From contig NZ_PZZN01000001.1 in NCBI RefSeq assembly GCF_003046295.1, positions 186,001 to 250,000 of the forward strand: a stretch of DNA of 64,000 nucleotides, written 5' to 3'. Below, one piece after another: positions 17,560 through 26,611 of this stretch. This DNA comes from Sphingomonas aerolata. GTDB taxonomy: Bacteria; Pseudomonadota; Alphaproteobacteria; Sphingomonadales; Sphingomonadaceae. Under the pieces are notes generated by a model. The model saw only the letters and a list, made by a program, of their open reading frames with translations. It made no database searches and was not told where the DNA came from. A program made the translations under genes and the position numbers. Every line of letters begins with the position of its first letter. Positions within the stretch are counted from its first letter, which is position 1.

Positions 17560-18335
17560 GGCCGCCGCCCCTGCCCGTGGATCAGCAGGATCGCAAAATA
17601 GGGCGTGACCGCATCCGCCTCGCACAGCCGCGTGACGCGCTGCTCGGCCATCGCGGCATATTCGACCAGCCACGCCGCCTCCTCGCGCCCCGCCGCGGCG
17701 ACCGCGCGGCGCAGCTTGGCGAGGTGCCGGCCGATCTTCATCACTACCAGCGCATCGGTGTCGCGGATCCGCCGCACCAGGTCCGCCTCGGGCAGCGTCC
17801 CCATCACCACCGTCAGCACGTCGTCGCCCCAGGTGATCGGCGCACCGCTCGCGGTCCAGGCGCCCGACATGCCGGTAATGCCGGGGACGACCGCGACCGG
17901 CGCGACCCCCTGCAACCGCGTGTAGAGATGCATGAACGATCCGTAGAAGAACGGGTCGCCCTCGCACAGCACCACCACGTCCTCGCCGCCCAGCGCCAGC
18001 GCCGCGAGGTGATCGATGCACGTGGCGTAAAAGCCCGACAGCCGGTCGTTGTAGCGCGGATCGGACAGCGCGATCTCGGTGGTGACGGGATATTCCATCG
18101 GGTATTCGATCACGTCGTCGCGCAGCATCCCCTCGACGATCCGCCGCGCCTGCCCCGGCCGCCCCGCCTTGCGGAAATAGGCGACGTGCCGCGCGCCGCG
18201 CACCAGCCGATCCGCGCGCACGCTCATCAGGTCGCACGCGCCCGGCCCCAACCCGACGCCGTGGATCGTGCCCGTCACCACCGCCTGCCCCGGCGGCGGC
18301 ACCATAGTCGGCACGGGCGCCACCACGCCGATCAT
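17556..18335 (-). CDS. cobI: Precorrin-2 C20-methyltransferase CobI
   Basis: CobI methylates precorrin-2 at C20 to form precorrin-3A. The 259-residue protein has GVGLGPGACDLMSVRADR (about residues 23-40), AYFRKAGRPG, VLCEGDPFFYGSFMHLY (about 119-135) and VPGITGMSGAW, all CobI/CbiL signatures. I use the ATG at 18335, which makes an ATGA overlap with the cobH stop; the longer open frame upstream is inside cobH. Coupled to cobJ downstream. Confidence 0.92.
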   Translation of the reverse strand: MIGVVAPVPTMVPPPGQAVVTGTIHGVGLGPGACDLMSVRADRLVRGARHVAYFRKAGRPGQARRIVEGMLRDDVIEYPMEYPVTTEIALSDPRYNDRLSGFYATCIDHLAALALGGEDVVVLCEGDPFFYGSFMHLYTRLQGVAPVAVVPGITGMSGAWTASGAPITWGDDVLTVVMGTLPEADLVRRIRDTDALVVMKIGRHLAKLRRAVAAAGREEAAWLVEYAAMAEQRVTRLCEADAVTPYFAILLIHGQGRRP

Positions 18336-18961
18336 TCCGCCGCGCTCGCCAGCGCGTTGATCGCCGCGACGGTGATCGCGCTGCCGCCGAGCCGCCCCTC
18401 GACGATCACGCACGGCACCGGCTGCGCCGCCCAAAGCGCGTCCTTCGATTCGACCGCACCGACGAAACCCACCGGACAGCCGATGATCGCCGCGGGCCGC
18501 GGACAATCGGCATCCTCAAGCATATTGAGCAGGTGGAACAGTGCGGTCGGCGCATTGCCGATCGCCACCACCGCACCCGCCAGATGCGGCCGCCAGAACT
18601 CCAGCGCCGCGGCCGAACGCGTCGTTGCCATTTCTCTCGCCAGCGCGACCGTCTCGGGCGTGTGCAGCGTACAGATCACCGCATTGTCCGCCGGCAGGCG
18701 CGCGCGCGTGATCCCCTCGGTCACCATCCGCGCATCGCACAGGATCGGCGCGCCCGCCCGCAACGCCGCACGCGCGGTCCGTGCGAAGCCCGGCGAAAAG
18801 CGGATATCCTTGGCCAGCGCGACCAGCCCCGCAGCGTGGATCATCCGCACCGCGACCGGCTCCTCCTCCGCATCGAAGCGCGCCAGATCCGCCTCGGCGC
18901 GGATCATCGCGAACGACTGGCGATAGATCGCGGCCCCGTCAGTCTCATAGGCATAGGGCAT
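18332..18961 (-). CDS. cobH: Precorrin-8X methylmutase CobH
   Basis: CobH moves the C11 methyl group to C12, converting precorrin-8X to hydrogenobyrinic acid. The 209-residue protein starts MPYAYETDGAAIYRQSF and contains RMIHAAG (the His that protonates the corrin), CDARMVTEGI, the segment GNAPTALFHLL and IGCPVGFVGAVESK, all strongly conserved in CobH/CbiC. The ATG shares one base with the TGA of cobG (TGATG), and the stop overlaps cobI by ATGA. Confidence 0.93.
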   Translation of the reverse strand: MPYAYETDGAAIYRQSFAMIRAEADLARFDAEEEPVAVRMIHAAGLVALAKDIRFSPGFARTARAALRAGAPILCDARMVTEGITRARLPADNAVICTLHTPETVALAREMATTRSAAALEFWRPHLAGAVVAIGNAPTALFHLLNMLEDADCPRPAAIIGCPVGFVGAVESKDALWAAQPVPCVIVEGRLGGSAITVAAINALASAAE

Positions 18962-20085
18962 CAGGCGGCTCCGGACGGCTGGGAGAAATGGGCGATAATC
19001 TGCGCAGGCTCGAGCGCGGCGAGCAGCGGCGGCGCGCCCGCGCGCGCGTGCAGGGCAAGATCGAACCGCCCGTCGAGCCCGGTCAGCACCACGTCCGCAG
19101 GCCTCGCCCGCGCGCAGCCCTTGGCGCATCCCGACACGTGCAGGCTGCCAACGACCAGCGGTGCCAGCCGCCGCGCAAGGTCGCGCGTCTCGACGCTCGC
19201 CTGCGGACAGGCGGGCGCGCCGACACAGGCGTCGACCCCGGCGCGCACGCTGCTCTGGTCACGCGCGCTATCCGGCACACCGCCTTCGAGGATCAGCATC
19301 CGCCACGGCGTCACCCGGATCGCCCTCAACGGGTCCGCGGCGATCCGGTCGCGCAGCACCGCGCCCTCGATCCGCCCAAAGCCGAGCGCGATCGCCGCGC
19401 CCAGCGGATGCGCCCCGGCTTCGGGCGGTGGCGCGGTGGGCGCGGGAGCCAAGGTCGCGGGCCCCGGCACGGCCGCCGCGTGGCGCGCCATCCGCCCCGC
19501 TGCCGCACCGCCGCTGTCCACGAACCACCGCGCCAGCGCGACCAGCGCGTCGACCGCGGTGTCGCGCGTCACGTCCACCCCCGCCGCACGCCCCTCGCCG
19601 CGCACCAGCAACCTGCCGTCCACCGCGCGCTCGACCCGAAAGTCAGCGGGCGCGCGGGTCAGCAGCGGTGCAGCGCCCGCATCAATCGCAAAGCCAACCT
19701 TGCCAGGCAGCACCGGCAGGTCGGACAGCCGCTCGCGCAACGCGGTGGCGATATGCTGCGTATCGTCCCCGTCCCGCCAGTCGGGCGCGACCAGCATCGC
19801 GCCGCGCGCCTCGCGCTCCGGATCGGGGTCGATCAGCCCGACCGCCAGCAACGCCTCGACCAGCCCCCGCCATCCCGCCTCGGTCACACCGCGGATCTGC
19901 AGGTTCGCGCGGCTGGTCACGTCAATCTCGCCATTTCCCCACGCCATTGCCGCATCACACAGCGCGAGTGTCTGCGCGCGCGTCAGCCGGCCGAGCGGCG
20001 GGCGGATCCGCACCAGCAGCCCGTCGCCCGCCGCCATCGGCCGCCACGCATCGGGGCACCATCCCTTGACGACGAACGCGCTCAT
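18961..20085 (-). CDS. cobG: Precorrin-3B synthase CobG (oxygen-dependent)
   Basis: CobG hydroxylates precorrin-3A at C20 and forms the gamma-lactone, using dioxygen; it is the defining enzyme of the aerobic route. The 374-residue protein resembles sulfite/nitrite reductases. A ferredoxin-like repeat near residues 25-85 ends in VTSRANLQIRG, and the [4Fe-4S] cysteines lie in CVGAPACPQA and SGCAKGCARARP near the C-terminus. All four cysteines are present. ATG at 20085 overlaps the cobN stop by ATGA. An upstream ATG at 20133 is inside cobN and not conserved. Confidence 0.92.
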   Translation of the reverse strand: MSAFVVKGWCPDAWRPMAAGDGLLVRIRPPLGRLTRAQTLALCDAAMAWGNGEIDVTSRANLQIRGVTEAGWRGLVEALLAVGLIDPDPEREARGAMLVAPDWRDGDDTQHIATALRERLSDLPVLPGKVGFAIDAGAAPLLTRAPADFRVERAVDGRLLVRGEGRAAGVDVTRDTAVDALVALARWFVDSGGAAAGRMARHAAAVPGPATLAPAPTAPPPEAGAHPLGAAIALGFGRIEGAVLRDRIAADPLRAIRVTPWRMLILEGGVPDSARDQSSVRAGVDACVGAPACPQASVETRDLARRLAPLVVGSLHVSGCAKGCARARPADVVLTGLDGRFDLALHARAGAPPLLAALEPAQIIAHFSQPSGAA

Positions 20086-23000
20086 GCCGGCAGCGCAAGC
20101 TGCGCGAGGATCGAATTGCGCCGCGTCGGCCACAGCCCGGCCGCGTGCAGCGCCGCGAACCGCGCGGTCATCGCCGCCAGCGCCGCGGGGTTGGCGCGTT
20201 CCAGAAACGCGCGCACCGCGTCGCGCCCCAATGTCGCGTCATAATAGAGGTCGATCAGCGCGGGCGACACCACCCGCGCCAGCTGCGCGAACATCGCCAT
20301 ATGGTCGAGCGTCGCGGCGATCTCCGCGCCCCCGCGAAACCCGTGCCGCATCATCCCCTCGACCCAGGCCGGGTTCGCCGCCCGCGCATGAACGACCCGC
20401 GCAATCTCTTCGTCCAGCGACCGCGCGCGCGGCCGTTCCGGGTCGCGCGCATCCAGATGATACAGCGCCGCCGCCTTACCCCCGACAACCGCCTGCGCCG
20501 CCGCGAACCCAGCCTCGTGCGCAGCATAATCCGCGGCGAGCAACAGGTCGGTCTCGGGCAAATCCTGGACATGGACGAACGCGTCGGCGGCGGCGACCCG
20601 GTCGCGGATACCCGCCGGATCGGACCGCGTCGCACCGTCATCGCCCGCCCCGTCGAGCGCGTGGCACGACGCCGCCAGCCATGCCGCCCCCGCCGCCGCC
20701 CGCGCCGCCTCGCCGTACGTCTCGCCCGCATCACCAAGACCCAGCCCGTAGCGACCCGGCTCGGGCCCATAGACCCGCGCACCGACGGCAGCGCCGACGA
20801 ACGGATTCCAGTCGCTGGGCTCGTCGCGCAGCGCCAGCGCGCGCACCGCCTGCCCGAACATCTGGCCGAGCGCGGGAAACGCATCGCGGAACAGCCCCGA
20901 CACACGCAGCGTCACGTCGATCCGCGGCCGGTCGAGCCTGGCCAACGGCAGGATCTCGACCCCCGTGACGCGGTCCGACGCGTGATCCCAGACCGGTTCC
21001 GCGCCTAGCAAATGGAGCGCCATCGCAAACTCCTCGCCCGCGGTCCGCATCGTCGCCGACGCCCACAGGTCAACGACCAGCGCGCGCGGATAGTCGCCCT
21101 CATCCTGCAGATGCCGGCGGACCAGCTCGTTGGCCAGCCGCACGCCCTGCGCATGCGCCGCGCGCGACGGCACCGCGCGCGCGTCGGTCGCATACAGGTT
21201 ACGCCCGGTCGGCAGGACGTCGCTGCGTCCGCGCCACGGCGACCCCGACGGCCCCGCCGCGATCCGCCTGCCCCGCAACGCGCTCAGCAGCCCGTCGCGC
21301 TCGGCCTCCCCCTGTTCGCCACGCCCATAGACGTGCAGCCCGTCGCCGAACTGGCTCTCCTTCACGTCGCACACGAACGTGTCGATCCGCGTGATCGCCT
21401 CCGCCTGGCTCGCCGCCTCGTCGAGCCGCAGCGTCGCCGCCAGCCCGGTCGCGCGCGCCTCATCGGCAATGTCGCGCTGCAGCCGGTCGCGCCGTGCAGG
21501 GTCGAGCCCGTCGGCGGTCGAAAACTCGTCGAGCAGCGATTCGAGCCGCCCCAGCCCCGCACCGCTGCGCGTCGTCGCCGCCGGCGGCGGGACATGGCCG
21601 ATCGTCACTGCGCCGATCCTTCGCCGCGCCTGCGCCGCCTCGCCCGGATCGTTGACGATGAACGGATAGAGCACCGGCATCGCCCCGGTCAGCGCCTCGG
21701 GCCAGCATTCCCCCGACAGCGCGACCGCCTTGCCCGGCAGCCATTCGAGCGTCCCGTGCGCGCCGACATGGATCAGTGCATCGGTTTTCCGCGCGCGAAG
21801 CCACAGATAAAAGGCGACATAGGCGTGGCGGGGACAGCGCGACAGGTCGTGATACTCGCCGACCCGCGCCGCGCTGCGCCCGCGTTCGGGCTGGAGCGCT
21901 ATCACCACGCCCCCCCGCTCGACGCCCGCGAACCCGAATGCGCCGTCGATACAGGCCGGATCGTCTTCGGGCGCGCCCCAGCTTTCCTCGAGTGCATCGC
22001 GCAACACGGCTGGCAGGCCCCCAAGCGCCGCGCAATACGCCGCGACCGGCCATGTGATCCGCCCCGTCGCCAGCGCCTCGGCCAGCCCACCGGATGCAGT
22101 CTCCCCGGTTACATAGCCCGCGGCCGCCAAGTCCTCGACGATCGCCTCGGCAGACGCCAGCGCGTCGAGCCCGACCGCATGCGCCATCTGATAGGCCTTG
22201 CCCGGATAGGTCGACAGCACGACCGCGGGCCGCTGCTCCGCGACCGGCCGCGCCGCTAGACGCACCCACGCGATGACGCGCGCGACGATCGCCGCGATCC
22301 GCTCGGGCTCGGCCCGGTGCTCGCGCCGCGCATAGCCGAGAGCGTCGTCGCGGACGCCGTCCTCCTTGAAGCTCGCGACGCCCGCGAACAGCCGTCCGTC
22401 GACCTCGGGCAGGACGACGTGCATCGCCAGGTCAGCGGGGGACAACCCGCGCGTCGCCCCCCCCCAGGCAGCACGATCCGACGTCGCCAGCGCGACCTGG
22501 AACACCGGCACCCCCGCCCCGTCGAGCGGCGATGTGTCGTCCGCGCCGCGGCCCGAAAATGCGGTCGCGTTGACGATCGCCGCCGGACACAGCGCGACGA
22601 CCCAGCGCGCCAGCCACCCCGCCGCGCCCGGCGCCTTCAGCGACGGCGCGAACAGCCCGACGACGTCGAACCCCGCCCCACTCAGCCCGGCGTGCAACGC
22701 CTCGATCGGGTCGAGATCGGCAGCGGTCAGGTAGGAGCGATAGAAGATCAGCAGGATCCGCGGCCGCGTCGCGGTCATCGCGAACGCCGCGGGGCACGTC
22801 ACACCATCCCGCGGCTGCCACCCGCCGACCTCGGGAACCGTCTTCACTCCCGCGACCGGCCCGGCATAGAGCCCCGCCGCCAGCGCCATCTGCGCCAGCG
22901 CGGCCTGCGCCGCGACCGCGCCGCCGTCGTCACACAGCGCGGCGAGCCGGCGCAGCGTCGACACCGGCACCGTCGACGCCGCGTCGAGCCGAGCGTCGCT

Positions 23001-23375
23001 GCGCCCGTCCGCGGGCAGCACCGCCAGCGCGATCCCCCGCGCCCGCGCCAGTGCCTCGACCTGCTGCAACCCATAGGACCAGTAGGACCGCCCGCCGATC
23101 AGCCGGATCACGATCCCCTTCGCGCCTTCACCCCCCGCCAGCGTTCGCTCGACATAGGTATCGACCGACAGCGGATGCGCGAGCGCGGACAGATTGGCGA
23201 GCCGCAGCGACGGCAGCGGGCTCCCGTTCGCCGCCGCACGCCGCCACCCGGCCGCGAACGCGCCGAGATCCCCGTCCGAAAAGGACAGGACGACAAGATC
23301 CGCCGGGCTCTGCGCCAGATCCTGCGGGACCGCGCTCTCCTCCAGCCCGTGGCTTTCGCGAAAGACGACGTGCAT
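20082..23375 (-). CDS. cobN: Cobaltochelatase subunit CobN
   Basis: CobN is the large subunit of the ATP-dependent aerobic cobaltochelatase that inserts Co(II) into hydrogenobyrinate a,c-diamide. The 1097 residues match the CobN/BchH superfamily, with the metal-chelatase core motif HVGAHGTLEWLPGKAVAL (about residues 532-550), YPFIVNDPGEAAQA, and the C-terminal segments DWNPFVGAAVG and GFRGGAEIAATLDHM. It is about 150 residues shorter than the Pseudomonas denitrificans protein but of the size seen in sphingomonads. CobS and CobT, its AAA+ partners, are not in this window. The start lies five bases after the cobW stop; no strong Shine-Dalgarno is seen, suggesting coupling. Confidence 0.92.
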   Translation of the reverse strand: MHVVFRESHGLEESAVPQDLAQSPADLVVLSFSDGDLGAFAAGWRRAAANGSPLPSLRLANLSALAHPLSVDTYVERTLAGGEGAKGIVIRLIGGRSYWSYGLQQVEALARARGIALAVLPADGRSDARLDAASTVPVSTLRRLAALCDDGGAVAAQAALAQMALAAGLYAGPVAGVKTVPEVGGWQPRDGVTCPAAFAMTATRPRILLIFYRSYLTAADLDPIEALHAGLSGAGFDVVGLFAPSLKAPGAAGWLARWVVALCPAAIVNATAFSGRGADDTSPLDGAGVPVFQVALATSDRAAWGGATRGLSPADLAMHVVLPEVDGRLFAGVASFKEDGVRDDALGYARREHRAEPERIAAIVARVIAWVRLAARPVAEQRPAVVLSTYPGKAYQMAHAVGLDALASAEAIVEDLAAAGYVTGETASGGLAEALATGRITWPVAAYCAALGGLPAVLRDALEESWGAPEDDPACIDGAFGFAGVERGGVVIALQPERGRSAARVGEYHDLSRCPRHAYVAFYLWLRARKTDALIHVGAHGTLEWLPGKAVALSGECWPEALTGAMPVLYPFIVNDPGEAAQARRRIGAVTIGHVPPPAATTRSGAGLGRLESLLDEFSTADGLDPARRDRLQRDIADEARATGLAATLRLDEAASQAEAITRIDTFVCDVKESQFGDGLHVYGRGEQGEAERDGLLSALRGRRIAAGPSGSPWRGRSDVLPTGRNLYATDARAVPSRAAHAQGVRLANELVRRHLQDEGDYPRALVVDLWASATMRTAGEEFAMALHLLGAEPVWDHASDRVTGVEILPLARLDRPRIDVTLRVSGLFRDAFPALGQMFGQAVRALALRDEPSDWNPFVGAAVGARVYGPEPGRYGLGLGDAGETYGEAARAAAGAAWLAASCHALDGAGDDGATRSDPAGIRDRVAAADAFVHVQDLPETDLLLAADYAAHEAGFAAAQAVVGGKAAALYHLDARDPERPRARSLDEEIARVVHARAANPAWVEGMMRHGFRGGAEIAATLDHMAMFAQLARVVSPALIDLYYDATLGRDAVRAFLERANPAALAAMTARFAALHAAGLWPTRRNSILAQLALPA

Positions 23376-23380
23376 CGTCG

Positions 23381-24430
23381 TCAGCCCTGAAGCGCGGCCC
23401 GGATCCTTGCGGGGTCGATCCGGTCATGCTCAGCGATCACCACCAGCCGCGTCTGCCGCACTTCGTCAGCGCGCCACGGCCGGTCATATTGCGTCCGCAC
23501 CCGCGCCCCGACCGCCTGCACCAGCAGCCGCATCGGCTTGCCCGTCACCGCGGCATAGCCCTTCACGCGCAGAATGTCGGCGTCGCGCGCCAGCGTCTCG
23601 ATCCGCGACGCCAGCGCCGCCGGGTCCGCGATCTCGCCGAGGTCGACGATCATGCTGTCGAAATCGTCATGCTCGTGGTCGTCCGCGCCATCATGATGCG
23701 ACGGCCGCGCCGCGATGTCGTCCTCCGCCGCCGCGTTCAGCCCCAGCACGACACGCGGATCGATCACCCCGTCGGTCAGCGCGATCACCGGCAACGCACG
23801 CGCGGACTCCGCCGCGATCACCGCGCGCGCCGCAGCCACCCCCGCCTCGCCCGCCAGATCCGCCTTGGTCAGCAGCACCAGATCCGCACAGGCGAGCTGG
23901 TCCTCGAACACCTCGGCGAGCGGCGTCTCGTGATCGACGCTCGGATCGGCGCGACGCTGCGCCTCGATCGCGGCGAGGTCGGGCGCGAACCGCCCCGCGG
24001 CGACCGCTTCCGCATCGGCCAGCGCGATCACCCCGTCGACCGTGATCCGCGACCGGATCGCGGGCCAGTCGAACGCCTTGAGCAACGGCTTGGGCAAAGC
24101 GAGCCCCGACGTCTCGATCAGGATATGGTCGGGCCGCGGGTCGAGCGCGAGCAGCGTCTCGACGGTCGGGATGAAATCGTCCGCGACGGTGCAGCAGATG
24201 CAGCCATTGGCGAGCTCGACGACATTCTCGGCCGGGCAATCGGGGATCGCGCACCCCTTCAAGATGTCGCCGTCGATACCGAGCGTGCCGAATTCGTTGA
24301 CGATCACCGCGAGCCGCCGGCCCCCGGCGTTACGGATCAGATGGCTGATCAGCGTGGTCTTGCCCGCGCCGAGGAATCCGGTGACGATGGTGACGGGAAT
24401 CTTGGCCAGGGTCGGCTGGGGGTCGGTCAT
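23381..24430 (-). CDS. cobW: CobW-family G3E GTPase, first gene of the cob operon
   Basis: CobW is a metal-handling GTPase thought to deliver Co(II) to the CobNST chelatase. The 349-residue protein has the P-loop GFLGAGKTT (residues 18-26), the metal-binding GCICC motif (76-80), the switch ETSGLA, and TKADL for guanine recognition. A His/Asp-rich loop (PSHHDGADDHEHDD) in the second half is typical of COG0523 metallochaperones. I use the ATG at 24430 with GGAGAG seven bases upstream. It follows a cobalamin riboswitch by about 150 nt, so high cobalamin should lower its expression and that of the coupled genes behind it. Confidence 0.92.
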   Translation of the reverse strand: MTDPQPTLAKIPVTIVTGFLGAGKTTLISHLIRNAGGRRLAVIVNEFGTLGIDGDILKGCAIPDCPAENVVELANGCICCTVADDFIPTVETLLALDPRPDHILIETSGLALPKPLLKAFDWPAIRSRITVDGVIALADAEAVAAGRFAPDLAAIEAQRRADPSVDHETPLAEVFEDQLACADLVLLTKADLAGEAGVAAARAVIAAESARALPVIALTDGVIDPRVVLGLNAAAEDDIAARPSHHDGADDHEHDDFDSMIVDLGEIADPAALASRIETLARDADILRVKGYAAVTGKPMRLLVQAVGARVRTQYDRPWRADEVRQTRLVVIAEHDRIDPARIRAALQG

Positions 24431-24519
24431 GCGATACTCTCCGGGCGTCGGAACGACAGCCACGGACGGACGCACGCCCGCAGCCACACGCGCGCACGAC
24501 CTGACGGCCGCACGCGTTC

Positions 24520-24575
24520 GTCGCTCAGACGGAGTACCGTGCCGCGACCATCCCCTGGATCAAGGCAAGAGCGAC
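24520..24575 (-). promoter_or_regulatory. Conserved hairpin downstream of riboswitch 1 (probable expression platform)
   Basis: Minus-strand GTCGCTC (24569-24575) pairs with GAGCGAC (24520-24526), enclosing a smaller ACGGT/CCGT hairpin. The same roughly 58-base segment, nearly identical, follows the second cobalamin riboswitch at 26113-26170. There is no U-tract, so control may be translational or Rho-dependent. Confidence 0.55.
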
Positions 24576-24577
24576 CA

Positions 24578-24776
24578 TGACGCTGGCAGGTCTCCTGGCT
24601 CGCGGGTCGAAGCTCGATGCACGCCTTCCCAGGTCCCGTGACCCAGTGGCTGCCCCCGCATCGGGGGCCTGTGCGTCTCGCTCACCGCTTACAGTTGCAG
24701 GGACAGCCGCGGCATTGGGAAGCAAAGCTCCCGCACCGCATTCCCATTCAAGCCCCGAAGGGCACCGGCGCGATCT
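24578..24776 (-). ncRNA. Cobalamin riboswitch 1 (upstream of cobW)
   Basis: Read on the minus strand, this leader has the hallmarks of the adenosylcobalamin riboswitch. The 5' part has GGTGCCC and TTGAATGGGAA. The core contains CTGCAACTGTAAGCGG and GCCACTGGG. The B12 box AGCCAGGAGACCTGCC lies at 24585-24600. It should repress cobW and the following cob genes when adenosylcobalamin is plentiful. Confidence 0.95.
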
Positions 24777-24809
24777 GTCGAGGTTCGGTAGAACCAAACC
24801 TCGAGGTTG

Positions 24810-24838
24810 GGTTTAGAGGAGTTTGGCGACTGTGCCAA
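24810..24838 (-). promoter_or_regulatory. Candidate sigma-70 promoter for the cob operon
   Basis: On the minus strand TTGGCA (24833-24838) is followed by a 17-base spacer and TAAACC (24810-24815), about 35 bases before the riboswitch. The -35 is good and the -10 weak; position is what one expects for the leader transcript. Confidence 0.35.
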
Positions 24839-24851
24839 TGCACCTGACCTC

Positions 24852-24934
24852 CGTCATCCCGACGAAAGTCAGGACCCAGAGCCAAGCAAAATGCGGTGCC
24901 TGGCTCTGGGTGCCGGGTCGAGCGCAGGATGACG
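24852..24934. repeat. Dispersed palindromic repeat (REP-like), copy 1
   Basis: Outer arms CGTCATCC and GGATGACG enclose inner arms ACCCAGAGCCA and TGGCTCTGGGT. Its first 30 bases match the copy at 28862 with about three differences. It lies between the NiCoT gene stop and the cob promoter region. Confidence 0.8.
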
Positions 24935-24944
24935 ACGCTGTTTG

Positions 24945-25994
24945 TTAGCCCCGCACCACCTCGATCTCGTCGAACCGCTTCCACCGGTAGATCGCGAAAC
25001 TCAGCACCCAGCACGCCACGAACAGCGCGATGATCGCAAAGCCCAGCCCGTTGAAATTCTCGCCCAGCGCCGAAGCAACGTCCCACACGCCCCCGCTCAG
25101 GCCGAGCTTCGACGCCAGCAGCGCGAGCGTCTCGATCCCGCCGATCGCGATCGCGACGATCGCCGAGATCAGCGTGATCGTGATGTTGTAATAGAGCTTG
25201 CGGATCGGCTTCACGAACGCCCATTCATACGCGCCGAGCATCACCACCCCGTCGGCACTGTCGACCAGTGCCATGCCCGTCGCGAACAGCACCGGCAGCA
25301 CCAGCACCGTGCCGATCGACAGCCCGTCGGCCGCCTGGCTTGCAGACAGGCCGAGGATCGCGACTTCGGTCGCGGTGTCGAACCCCAGCCCGAACAGGAA
25401 CCCGAGCGGCGCCATGTGCCAGCTGCGCGTGACCAGCCGGAACATCGGCCGGAACAGCCGCGCGAGCAGCCCGCGATTGCCGAGAAGCAGGTCGAGATCC
25501 TCCTCGACATAGCGCCCCCCGCCGCGGACATGGCCGAAGGTCCGCCACACCGATCGCAGGATGATCAGGTTCATCGCCGCGATCGTGAACAGGAACAGCG
25601 CGGAGATCAGTGTCGCGATCACCCCGCCCGCCTGCTTGAACGCCTCGAACTGCGCCAGCGCACTCGCGGTCAGCGCGATCGCGACCGCGGCGATCAGGAC
25701 GATCCCCGAATGGCCGACCGCGAACCAGAAGCCGACCCCGATCGGCCGCTGCCCGTCCTGCATCAGCTTGCGCGTCACATTGTCGATCGCCGCGATATGA
25801 TCCGCATCGACCGCGTGGCGCAGCCCCAGCCCCCAGGCGAGCATCGCGGTACCCAGCATCAGCGGTTGCGCCTGGAACAGCGCGAACGCCCATCCCCAGG
25901 CGGCGATGTTGGCCGCAACCAGCATCGCGAACATCCAGCCGATCCGGTGTCGCGTCGAACGACCGGCGGTCCGCCCGGTCATGATCTTGGTCAT
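24945..25994 (-). CDS. NiCoT-family nickel/cobalt transporter
   Basis: A 349-residue inner-membrane permease of the HoxN/NixA/NhlF family, which imports Ni(II) and Co(II). The helix II signature RHAVDADHIAAIDN is at residues 59-72 and the second signature LGFLFGLGFDTATEV near 205-220; about eight hydrophobic segments are visible. ATG at 25994 follows GGGGATGTGCC; longer starts upstream give a charged non-conserved extension. A cobalamin riboswitch lies 180 nt upstream and the cob operon follows on the same strand, so the substrate in this cell is very likely cobalt for cobalamin synthesis. Confidence 0.9.
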   Translation of the reverse strand: MTKIMTGRTAGRSTRHRIGWMFAMLVAANIAAWGWAFALFQAQPLMLGTAMLAWGLGLRHAVDADHIAAIDNVTRKLMQDGQRPIGVGFWFAVGHSGIVLIAAVAIALTASALAQFEAFKQAGGVIATLISALFLFTIAAMNLIILRSVWRTFGHVRGGGRYVEEDLDLLLGNRGLLARLFRPMFRLVTRSWHMAPLGFLFGLGFDTATEVAILGLSASQAADGLSIGTVLVLPVLFATGMALVDSADGVVMLGAYEWAFVKPIRKLYYNITITLISAIVAIAIGGIETLALLASKLGLSGGVWDVASALGENFNGLGFAIIALFVACWVLSFAIYRWKRFDEIEVVRG

Positions 25995-26112
25995 TGGCAC
26001 ATCCCCGGCGTCCGACGAGGACGGGGGCCTGCCGCGAACGACCGGGACGCGCGCCGACCGGACGCCCTGAGCGGCCGGCATGCGTCGCCGATGCGGCCCC
26101 CGCCGCATTGTC

Positions 26113-26170
26113 GTCGCTCAGACGGCGTTCACCGTGCCTCGGCCACCCCCTGGACCGGGACAAGAGCGAC
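26113..26170 (-). promoter_or_regulatory. Conserved hairpin downstream of riboswitch 2 (probable expression platform)
   Basis: The same nested stem seen after riboswitch 1: GTCGCTC (26164-26170) with GAGCGAC (26113-26119) around CACGGTGAACGCCGT. Both stems keep pairing where the two copies differ in the loop, suggesting function. Confidence 0.55.
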
Positions 26171-26171
26171 C

Positions 26172-26364
26172 AGACGCCGGCAGGTCTCCTGGCTCGCGGG
26201 TCAAGGCTCGACGCACACCTTCCCAGGCCATCGGCCCAGTGGCTGCCCCCGTCGCAGGGGGCGCGTGCGTGTCGCTCGCCGCTTACAGTTGCAGGGACAG
26301 CTGCGGTCTTGGGGCAAGCCCCGCACCGCATTCCCATTCAAGCCCCGAGGGGCACCGACGCGAT
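26172..26364 (-). ncRNA. Cobalamin riboswitch 2 (upstream of the NiCoT transporter)
   Basis: A second, closely similar cobalamin aptamer on the minus strand, with GGTGCCCC, TTGAATGGGAA, CTGCAACTGTAAGCGG, GCCACTGGG and the B12 box at 26179-26194. It should lower cobalt transporter expression when cobalamin is abundant. Confidence 0.95.
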
Positions 26365-26611
26365 CTGTGCGGATCCGGCTTGCACCGGACCTGCGCCACA
26401 GGGCTAGCGCGTTTTGCCCGCGCTGACGACAGGATTTGCGTGCGACGCAACGCAGGGCATGTCGTCCCATCTCACCGCAACGTCTGCCGTACCTCGTACG
26501 TTGACCGCGTAACCGACCGGTGTCCTGCCGGTCGCGGCGTTGCCCGCTTTCCGCCCCGCGGCATTCGTGCGAGCAGCGCAGACCTTCATCGCCCCGCTGA
26601 ACGGAGCCCGC

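Noticed and set aside
24525..24578. 17-codon frame starting right after riboswitch 1, possible leader peptide
   Set aside because: The start codon is CTG at the matching place after riboswitch 2 although the surrounding sequence is conserved, so conservation reflects RNA structure, not a peptide.
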